Shown piece by piece: positions 9,540 through 19,400 of a DNA stretch of 21,129 nucleotides. The stretch covers positions 1 through 21,129 of the forward strand of contig WELB01000298.1 in the NCBI GenBank assembly GCA_009602725.1, read 5' to 3'. The notes beneath the pieces are model-generated. The model was given only the letters and a program-made list of their open reading frames with translations, had not been told where the DNA came from and did not search any database. The first letter of the stretch is position 1, and each line of letters begins with the position of its first letter. Position numbers and translations under genes: made by a program. Source of the stretch: Spirogloea muscicola (lineage: Eukaryota; Streptophyta; Zygnematophyceae; Spirogloeales; Spirogloeaceae).

Positions 9540-12500
9540 ATGGAGGCGGGAGGCCAGCCAGCGGCAGGTCAAGGCTCCACACCTCGTCCTTTGCCGCTCA
9601 TGCTGGGCGCCCGCTACCACTCGAGCGTAGCAGCGGCCTTCCGAGCTGCCTGCCTGCTCATCCCCACACGCGCAGCCGTGCTCGAGGACCAGGGGGCTTC
9701 CATGCCGCCCGCTGCCCTGCGCTTTGAGCAGCTGCAGGTCGCCCAACAGCACCTGCTCCATCTCCTATTCCATCATCTGCCGCGGGAGCCTAGTGCCAGC
9801 ACCCTGCCACCTCTGGTCGGCCTGCACCTGCCGCCCTCCGCAGCGTACCTAGTCGCGCTGCTGGCCGCTCTGGAAGCTGGTGCCGCCTTTGTGCCGCTGG
9901 ACCCCTCCTTGCCCAGTGGCCGCCTGCACGCCATTGCTGCAGACGCGCAACTCGCAGTTATTGTAACGCAGGATGCCACAGTGTGGTCGAGCTGGCAGCC
10001 GGCACCTCCAGACGCGCCAGCCCTGCAGCAGCCTGGAAACATTGTAGGTCAAGATTCGTCTGCTCCTCAGGAGGGAGCCTGCAAGGCCTCACCAAGTAGT
10101 ATGCTGGAGCTTCCTGAGGCCTTTGTCAGCCTGGCATGGGAGAGCAGGGGCCAAACGCCGGATGCAGCCAAGCGACAGACTGCACCAAGCGTTGGCCCTT
10201 TCTGCTATGTCCTCTACACCTCCGGCTCGACAGGTTTGCCCAAGGGCGTATGTGGCACCGAGCTAGGTGCTCGCTCCTCGCCCCACCTTCCAGCTCGGCA
10301 GACTGCTTCATTGCCGTGCGCCTCTGCACGTGTGTCGTGTACCTGAGACTGGACATCCCGCTGCTGATACGTGTATGAGCCCGTTGCGATCTCTGATGTG
10401 CAGGGCTGCTCAATCGACTGGCTTGGATGGAGGGCGCATTTCCCTTCGATGTGGCCGACTTGTGTTGCTTCAAAACACGCCCCTCCTTCATTGATCACCT
10501 GACCGAGGTCCTGGGCCCCCTGCTGGCTGGTGTGCCGGTCCTTATACCCCCTGATTCCGGCCGGCCCAGCTCCCTCCTTGCCAGCATCCAGGTGACTGCC
10601 ACCCCGACTAGCTGGTTTGCATCAGAAAAGCCTTCTGCGCGCAGCAAGCCTATGTCATCGATGTACAAGGATCTAGTCGTAGTTGGTCCACATTGTTGAT
10701 AGGCTGAGATGTAGGTGTGCTTGTCAACAGCCAGGCCTGATGAACGGCACCTCACACTGGAAGGTCTTGGCATCTTACTGAGCATTGGTCCTCGTCGGAG
10801 CTGCCAGAGACATGGTGTGTCGAGGCTCGTGGCGACTCCCACCTTGCTGAGCATGCTACTTCAGGACATGAAGGCTGTGCCGAGTACAGTCAACAGGCTA
10901 CGCCTCATCATGTCCAGTGGGGAGCAGCTGCCTTATTCCCTTGTAGAAGAACTCCAGACCATGCTACCACATGCCAAAGTCGTCAACCTGTACGGCACAA
11001 CAGAGGCAAGCCAATTGTGGCAATCCACGCATTGAGCTCCACACCTTCTTGCAGGTTTTTGCGAAGCTGTGTTTACAAAAGAATGTGTCTCAACAATGAC
11101 GGGCCAACGACAAAATCTGAACAACGACAACAACATTGGGGATAGCCTAGATTCAAGGGCCCCAGAGGCATAGCCACTGTGACTGCCTCCCTGCACTTTC
11201 AAGTCAGCATGTTGGCAGCATGACAGTCTCCACATCCGCTGAACACAAACCTTTCATGCAGGTCTCTGGGGATTGCACATACCTGGACACAAGTGTTATG
11301 GCGTCTCCTTGCAGCATGGATTCAGCACTATCGTATGTGCCGATTGGCGTCCCCATCAGTGGCTGCAAGCTCCACATATTGCTACCTTCGAGCACCATGG
11401 TAAGACACCGTTTATTTACATACAGCATTGGAAGCTTTTGCTGGTAGGAGGCATCTGCAGACGGCAGCTTCAGAAGACCTTCTGAGTCACTCGTGCAGGT
11501 TGTCCAACAAGGAGAGGAAGGGGAGCTTTGTGTGAGCGGCACGGCGCTCTGCTGGGGCTACCTCCACAGGGCAGAGCTCACGGATCATCACTTCCAGCTG
11601 TCTGAAGAGCAGGAGAGGCTCTTTCGCACAAGGGACCTTGCACGAGAGTTAGACAAGGGAGTTGTGCGTGTCACAGGGCGTTTGGACCGGCAAGTCAAAG
11701 TGGCAGGGCAGCGCGTCAACCTGGCAGAAGTGGAAGCTGTCCTGACTAAGCATCCTGCAGTACAGCAGGCAGCAGTGTGCTCCTGGTTGACGCCGTCCGG
11801 ACTTCCGTGGCTCGTTGCGTACCTTGTGCCGCAGCCCTCTCATATCAGCAAAGGGACGGATGGAGGAGGCAGCACGTCGACTAACAACACAAAGGATGCG
11901 CTTGAGAGCGAGCTTGCAGAGATAAGGCAGTGGCTGTTCAAGCAGCTTCCTCAAGCCATGCACCCGAAGGAAATGCACGTACTTCAGGCGCTGCCACTCT
12001 CTGCGTCAGGCAAGCTGGACTATGCTGCTCTTGTTTCTCCGCAGTGGCCCATAGCAAGTCGCAGACACGCGATGACGGGCAGGTATGAGGAGGCTCACGT
12101 GCTGAAGGTTGGTTGCAATGTCCTACAGACTGCACTCCGTTATCCAGCTCAATCTGCAAGCACACCCGTGGACTGGCGGATGTAGGACGTGGCCTGCTGC
12201 CTTGCATTGAGGTTGTACCATGGCACCTATCTAAGATCCTGCCCCATTCTATGTCAACAGTTTCTCATTTGGGCCCTGCAGGTCCTTGCGGCTATTCTGG
12301 GGCTGCCGACGGTGACACCCGCTATGCACTTCTTTCAAGATGGGGGCGGCAATTCCATGACAGCAGCACTGGCTGCACATGAGCTGGGCATACAGATGGA
12401 TTGGCTCTACCAGTTCCCATATCCTCGCGACCTCATTCTGAAAGTGCAGATGCTTGAAGACACACGCAGGAGGCCACACAGGAGGGAGATTCCAAAGCGC

Positions 12501-15500
12501 CTGAGGTCAGCTTATCTGGTGCCGAGCTCCAGCTACGATGATGCACTGCTCCAGTCAGCACATCAGGCGCAACCACAAGTCGACGGCGACAGCCCATTGG
12601 CGCACCAGGACCAACAGTCGCCTCTCCAGGGTCCCTCAGATGCAGCCACGGAGGGGCTGGATCACAGACTCCTGCTCACTGGTGGTCGTTCCGAGGCTGC
12701 TGTAGTTGCTCTCACCAAGTGCAACCGCATCACATGGTTGCACCAATCTGATTCGTCCAGAGCCTGCCCAGACAGCAACACCCATGTGGATCTGAAGCTG
12801 ACGCTTTCAGATGATGTCCCAGGTGAAGTCCAGGTATATTCCACACCTTGTAAACAACCGATGAATGCGTGGTAGTGCATGAGGCCTTTTTGCAGTTCAA
12901 GCTGTCGGACCTTGGAGGTTGTGGCCACCTCCACTGACATCCGCTCCTTGTATGGAGTAATGTGAGAAGGTAGTCTGGCGGTTGTTCTTGGGTGCGTGCA
13001 TTGACGCATCCCCGGTGCTCGTGTACCATCATCTGGGCTGGAGGATCCTCGTAGGTTCCCATGCTCACATATTCATGTGTGCCAGTGCTTCCAGGTGAGC
13101 TCCCTATGTGCTTTCTGCAAAGAAGCTTTGCTGCCTTCACTTCTGCTCCAGCTGGTATCCTGTCCAGGTCCACTTCAGTACTCGAGCCAGGCTCCTTGTC
13201 AGAGTGCACACGTGATGTTTAACTCAGATACTCTGTCTTAGTCAAACGGCAGCGGACGAGTCCAGTGGCAAACACAACTCGGTGGTCGGATAGAGGCTCC
13301 CGCTGCTGTCACTCTCGATGGGACACAGGTGATTAGTATTTGCATCCTTCTGCTATCTGTTCGGATTTTTCTGGCTGGTAACAGTCTGATGTGCAAAGGG
13401 AGGTGCAAGTCTGCAATGTTCGGTAGAGTGCGATGCTCATGAACAAAGGTCATGAACGAAGGGTTAGCTTCGAGCAATCGACCTGCCATGCAGCTGATTG
13501 TCAGGAAGACCAAGCAAGAGACAGCCTTTTCAGGTTGTGATCGGGTGCTATGATGGAGACATATACTTCCTCTGCCTGCTTCGTGGCGTCGTCCTTTGGA
13601 GGTTTTCGACTGCAGCAGAGGTGCAAGGAGATGTGATGCTCATGCAGCAGTCAGGTGTACGCTTTACATGTGTTTGCCTTTGAGATCATTTGGGAAGAGT
13701 ATGGGTCACTAAGCTGAGATGGCTTCGTGGTTGGTTCAAAATTTGCAGGTCAAGTGCCAACCACTCGTAGACCCGTGGGCAGGCTCCATCTGGTACGGTG
13801 GCACTCCGTCTGACTGCTTGCACAGTCACCACTGGCAGAACAAGATCATCTCAGTGCTCGACTTACCTGACTGTCAACCTGGCACTCTCGTACGCAGGTG
13901 CGGTTCGCATGATAAGCACGTGTATGTTCTGAGGCAGCCACCTCAGGCTTCGTGCATGTGGAGGCACAAGTGCCCCGGTAGTATTTTCGCCTCACCTGCT
14001 CTTGACGAGGTGAGTCAGCTCTTTGGCGCTCAAGTATCACTCTACAGAGTCAGTGAGCAGCAATCAGATAGCTCAGAGCTGTCTTAATGCTCTCCACGAA
14101 AGCGCGGCTCTTGATCTTGATTTGCGTGTATGCGCGACACCCACCCCTGGACTTGGGGGCGAGGTAGGGCAAGTGTTTCAGTGAGGTCCTCTAGATGACC
14201 TCTAACAGCGTAATTAGGACGTGGTTTACAGGTTCGGCGACTCGTGTACGTGGCCACCACCAGCGGTCATGTCTTGGCTCTGGCTGGCGAAGTAAGGCTT
14301 TCCTGAGAACAACCCCTTGTATGTCAGTGTTGTCCTTAAATGCGTTAGATCCTCGACACTGGCATGCACGTCCTGCGTGACGTTGAAGCGATGCCTCTGG
14401 TGTGGGCACGTTGCAGTATTCCCAAGTGCTTGTGACAAAGTGGCCGTGCAGCACGGTCCTTTTGATTGGATGCAATGTGGACTACCTGACTTCTTGCCTG
14501 CAGCCATCATGTCTTCCCCCTGCATCTAGGAGCTTCATGCAAAAGAAGCTTGAACCACTGCTGCAAGCTCCGTGAACAGGAGCCTTTCCATGTTCGGTGG
14601 TCTTACGAAGCACACTCGCCCATCTTCGGAGTGCCCGCTGTGGATAAGGATAGTGGACTAGGTAGGTGGCATGACATGAGGATGCTAGCATATGAGTTTG
14701 TCATATAAGACAACACGACTTGCCTGCAACAGATCGTTCTCCTCGTCGCTGCCAAACATCTTCGGCCATGGCTGACAAGATTCTCCTCGACTGTCAGTTG
14801 TCTTCGGAGCAGTCAATGGCTCGATGACTGGCATATCTTCGGGTGGGGCTCCCCTGTGGAAGGCAAGCGCCCACGTAGCTCTTGCATGCACAACCCACCC
14901 CCTTGCTGCCCCTCCGCCCTCCTGATACACCCGCATAACAGTGTGAAGCTGGACAAGTGGAGGCTCGTGGCCACTACCACAGCTGCCTGTCTGTTGAGGT
15001 AGCAGAAGCGTCGAAACATACATCTGCCTCACAGTCGAATGACCTGCTCGATGCTGCCACATACATTGCTGGGATCATTACGGCAGCCTCGGGCGCAGCT
15101 CGCAACCCTCTTTTATGTCTAAAATGCCTGTGCGCAGTTTACTGCTGGTGGCCCCATCTTTGCTGGCCTGTGCACCTCCCTCGCGCTCCCAGGACAGGTA
15201 CTGGCCCCGACTGTGTCTTGCAAGTCTGCACTTGGAAGGCAAGACGTAATGCATTGTCAACGTGAAGCTGTCAACCTTGCCAGCGCTCTCACCTTCCCCT
15301 CCCTTACAACCACGAGGTGTGCAGGTTCTCGCAAGCTCCAGGGATGGATATATGTACTGCCTCAGCCTGGTACTGTACTTGTCACGTCACACTTTCGATG
15401 CAAACATTGCACGATGGGCCACAGTCCTCTGTCACGCTGATAGCATCACTGCGGAAAAGTCACAGAACAGCAACTTCGAAGAAGTAGGAAAGAGCCCGCC

Positions 15501-16342
15501 GCAGGCGCTGTGTTGACCAGCTTGTCTGCTGTGAGGGTGACAGTTTGGTGGCAAGTTGCTGTGGAGGAGAGACTGTGGTGCTGCAATGACAGCATCGCCG
15601 TGCGTGGATGCCGTGCATGACCTCTTGGCCAAAGGCTCTTCTCGCACCTTGCCGGCGACGCAGTGAGCCCGGAGAAAAGCTTGCACTCATCTGCTTGCTG
15701 TGCTGCATTTCATGTTTGATGACTTGCAGTGCTTGTTACGTCACAGAAGCCTTGGAGCCTGCGCTCTATGAAACACATAGGCTGCTCAACAATGTTTGCC
15801 GTACTACCGGCACCCTTGCAAAACTGTAAAGCCAACAGCTTGGACTGGTGAAAGGGCTAGGGCTACTTGGACTTATGCGCAAACAAGCTCAGTGGTCTAC
15901 TGCAACATCGCCGGTAGCTTCTGCCGGAACGAGGGCTCAATGGGCAGATCTGGCAGCTCAGACCAAGGCACTTTGCCAAGCAGCCGTGCAAGTCTGTTGA
16001 GCCAGTCCTCTCGTTCGACTGGCTCTGGAAGGGACTGGCCTTGAGCTTGTTGATTTGGTTGCTGCCTGCAGGTATGTGTGTGGTTGCAGCACAGCGGGAG
16101 ATGTGCGGGTGTTCGTGGCCCCCACAGCCACTGGATCGGCCCCGAGCAGCAAGCTCCGAGGCCGTCCTCACGCCACTGCGGTCGAGCAGCAGTCTCAGCC
16201 AGCAGCAGCATTAGTGTACAAGATGCCAGGAGAGGTCTTCTCATCTCCTGTCATGCTGGGGGGCCACATCTACGTTGGCTGTAGGGACGACTACCTGTAC
16301 TGCCTCGAGTTGAGGCCCGGGGGGCCTGCTGAGGCAGCCTGA
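9540..16342 (+). CDS. AASDH: AASDH/ACSF4-like beta-alanine-activating enzyme: adenylation, carrier and PQQ-propeller domains (18 exons, 1185 aa)
   Basis: Exons: 9540-10266, 10404-10591, 10808-11005, 11262-11399, 11499-12107, 12282-12833, 12970-13094, 13253-13328, 13534-13620, 13749-13792, 13898-14009, 14232-14291, 14580-14661, 14798-14862, 15138-15197, 15325-15369, 15544-15662, 16072-16342. All phases agree (3558 nt). The adenylation domain (about 20-610) shows A2 (AGAAFVPLDPS), A3 (TSGSTGLPKG, 227-236), A5 (YGTTE, 367-371), A6 (GELCVSG), A8 (GRLDRQVKVAGQRVN) and the A10 lysine (SASGKLDY, K589). A carrier domain follows, with the phosphopantetheine site DGGGNSM (Ser645). After a low-complexity linker (about 685-800) come propeller blades, for example ACIDASPV, VGSHAH, VVIGCYDG, CGSHDKHVYVL, GGPIFAG and, at the C-terminus, PGEVFSSPVMLGGHIYVGCRDDYLYCLEL in two contiguous segments. 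This is the AASDH order (human about 1098 aa; plants have an orthologue). The animal protein adenylates beta-alanine; the physiological acceptor is unclear. Two introns are GC-AG. The exon 7 acceptor (AAG at 12969) is the least typical. The A7 motif reads TRDL instead of TGDL. Confidence 0.92.
11006..11261 (+). other. GC-AG intron 3 of AASDH
   Basis: Exon 3 must end at YGTTE and exon 4 must begin VSGD to restore the A5 motif and phase 0. The donor at that point reads AG|GCAAGC, a classical GC-AG donor. The nearby GT at about 11016 would change phase and break the conserved motif. The acceptor is TGCAG at 11257-11261. Confidence 0.85.
14863..15137 (+). other. GC-AG intron 14 of AASDH
   Basis: The propeller blade continues across the junction as PLWK followed by FTAGGPIFAG, matching the family pattern. 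Only a donor at AG|GCAAGC (14863) keeps phase 0. The upstream GT in CTGTGG would shift the frame. The six-base donor is identical to that of intron 3. Confidence 0.85.
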
Positions 16343-16413
16343 ATGTCTTGGCGGCCTCGAGGAGCATCTCAGAGAGCCGGGTGCTGAGAGCCCTGTACAC
16401 TGCTTTGGTGCAG
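16343..16413. other. 71-bp spacer between convergent stop codons
   Basis: The AASDH stop codon ends at 16342 (plus) and the hybrid-kinase stop codon begins its complement at 16414 (minus). No UGUAA poly(A) motif is visible on either strand of the spacer, nor within several hundred bases past either stop. The two 3' UTRs therefore probably overlap. Confidence 0.75.
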
Positions 16414-19400
16414 TCATCTGCCCCGCTGGTCCTGCTGGTCGAAGATCTGCATCACGATATTGTGGAGCTTGTCGGCCTGGATGGGCTTGGAGATGTACCC
16501 GTCCATCCCCACTTCCTTGCATCGCTCCTTGGTCCCCTGCAACGGACAAACACCATGTACGTGAGGTTTGGATGGGTGGACGAAGAAGAGGATGCCACCA
16601 CCTTGCCAGGCAATGGCAACAAGGGCGTGCCTTGCTGCACTTGTGCACTGCGAGGGCGCATGCAGACGTCTCAGCAGATCAGGTGCATGTCAGCGATGAT
16701 CCGCCTCATTCAGGGTCTTCTTCGAGGCCGTCCCTGGCTGACTCGCACCTTGAGGACGTCGGCGGTCATGGCCCACACCGGCACGCGGCGGTCCTGGGGG
16801 TGCTCCAGCTCCATCGCCCGCAGCCTCTCTGTTGTCTCGTAGCCATTCATCTCGGGCATCTGATGGAGACATCCAATGTGACTTGTCAGAGTCCCATGAC
16901 TGCAAGAGCTGCGAGTGTAGTGCAGAGCCGATCGTTGTCGCTTGACCGCCAGTCATGGTGTGCAGCACCCCAAATAGGCAGCACCCTCAATCTCACTTGG
17001 ATGTCCATGAAGACAAGGTCGACGGTATGCCCAGGTTGGAGGAGCTGCAGTGCTTCCCGCCCGTTGTTGGCGGTTTGCACCACTGGGCCAAACTTGGTGA
17101 GCAAGGTTGTGGCCACCTTGCGGTTCACCAGGTTGTCGTCCACTGCACACAGCAACGTACGGCGCTGTTGAAGTCAGTGCCTAGTGGCGTGCGGCGCGTG
17201 TCAGCTGGTCGGCTGCAGGCCCCCGGGAAGCAGCGCCTCCTGGCCTACTCACCAATGAGGATGCGACGCCCACGGAACAGCTCTCCCAGGCTCTGCGTGT
17301 GGACCACAGCGCGCCTGGGGGAGGGCTCCTTCTGCAAGCCGAGGGCAGTCACCAGGGAAGCTGCCAGCGTGCTCTGCACCCGAATGCCGATCGCGCTGTC
17401 AGGCGTCAGATGACCCCCTCACCACCTCGCTCTGGCGGGGCACGCCGAGGCATCTCGCTCGAGAAGGTGGTCGGTACGAGGCTTGAGCAGACCTGGCGGA
17501 GGGGCTTCCGCAGTGCCACGGCGTAGCCAGCCGCCAGGGCGTCAACCTCCAGGGACGGTGCCGCCGAGGATGGCAGGAGGAGGAGGACTGGGAGAGCCCT
17601 GGTCCCGAGACGCGAGGAGGCTTGCAGGAGGCGCAGCGGCGCGGCGAGGTCGTCGGCCAGGGTGTCATCCAGCGCCAGAAGGACCGCGTCAAAGGGCTGC
17701 TGGGGCCGCGAGTACGAGCACAGGTCGGAGAGGCTGGCCTTCGACTTGGGCTTGGCCGCCGCTTGCAGCATGTTGCAGCCGTCATTGACACTGCTGGCGT
17801 GAGCGGGCTTGACACCCAGGCGCTCCATGTAGCTGCCCACCACCTGCTGGCGCACCAGCCCAGCATCCACGTACAGCACCCGCTTGCCCCGCAGGTGCTC
17901 CACCCCAGGTGGCACTGCGCTGGGCTTCCCCTCCTCCGCCTCGCCGAGCGGCGGGGGGACGTCCAGGCAGAGGTGCAGCCTGAAGGTGGTGCCCACGGTG
18001 GGCACCGAGTGCACGTCCATGGAGCCTCCCATGAGCGTGCAGAGGCGCTTGGAGATGGCCAGGCCCAGGCCGGTGCCACCGTACTTGCGCCCGCCCTCCG
18101 CCTGCACAAACGGCTCGAAGATGTTGTCGAGCACCTCCGGCTCCATGCCGATGCCCGTGTCCTCCACGTAGATCAGCAGCCGCGCCTGTTGCGGCTGGCC
18201 TTGATCCTCTTGGTGGCTGGCGGCGCGCAGCCGCGAGAGCTCGCCCATCTGGCGCAGCCGCTCCGCATTGCACTGGCTCGTGGCACTGCGCCTCCCGCTC
18301 AGGGTCGGCCAGGAGCAGCCGCCTTTGGCAGGTAGCGGGTTGATGGACGCGGTGCTCGCGCAATTCAGCCCCTTGGTCGGCCAACCCCCGAGCGACTGCC
18401 TCCGACTGGCGTCCCCACTGCGAGCGCAAACACAGCACAGCTGTTGGGGGGCGCCGAAGGACACCTTGTGGAGCCCTCCGGGGGCCACGAGCCCGCTCAT
18501 GCCGAGGGCCGCTCAGCGACTGTGCAACAGCGCAGAGCTTGGGCCTCACCTCATGGACGAGCGAGAGTCGGAGATGCTCAAGCGAGCCAGGTGGAGCAGG
18601 CCGCTGATGCTGCCTCGTCTGTGGGCGTGGCTCGTGCTGCTGCGGGACACTGCAGCCAGCGGGTGGACGACAATGGCAGGCTTTGTCACACGTTCGCTCG
18701 CGCGCCAAACATGCGACGTGCTGCTTGTGACACATCTGCCATGGCGAGGGCAGATGGCTGACAATGCAACCGTGGAGGAGGGTTGAGGCCGCGAGCCACA
18801 GCCGGCACTACTGAGAGAAGCGGTCAGGGTGCTCACTGCTGCTGCTGCTGATGCTGGCATCCCGAGAGTCGGGGTCACCCGGCTCAGGCTGAGTGCCGAT
18901 GACCACAAACACGTGGCCGGTTTCGGTGAACTTGCAGCTGTTGCCGACGAGGTTGATGAGCACCTGTGGGCACAGGCAGCAAGAGCGAGCATCTTCAGCC
19001 CTCGGTGCCCGTGAGCCACTTCTGCAGGCAAGCTGATGCTCGGACTAAAATCGTGGGCCACTCTCGGTGGTGTGTGCTCATCGATCGACCTGCCGGAAAC
19101 GCACGGGGTCTCCCATGACCATCTGGGGCACGGAAGGCTGCACAAGCACGGCCAGCTCCAGCCCCCGCTCGCGTGCTTTCTCCAGGAACAGGCTCAGCAC
19201 GTTCTCCACCTCGGACCGGAGGTCGAATCTGACGTGCTCCATCTCCATCTTCCCAGCCTCTATCTGCAAGCCCGCGCCGTCCCTAGCAACTTGTCAGGCG
19301 GTTGCTCAGACGGAGCTGGACATCGAGAGCGACGGGGGCGGGTGCCAGAGGAGGTCCGAGCGACCGCATCAGGGAGGCCTTGGAGGGGCCATGGGCGTGG

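Noticed and set aside
17622-18335. 237-aa open frame antisense to the kinase
   Set aside because: It mirrors the HATPase/pseudo-receiver exon. His/Leu/Arg-rich composition is typical of the complement of a GC-rich coding exon.
17782-18735. 317-aa minus-strand frame overlapping kinase exons 7-8
   Set aside because: Wrong frame relative to the VEDTGIGM and GTGLGLA motifs, and low complexity.
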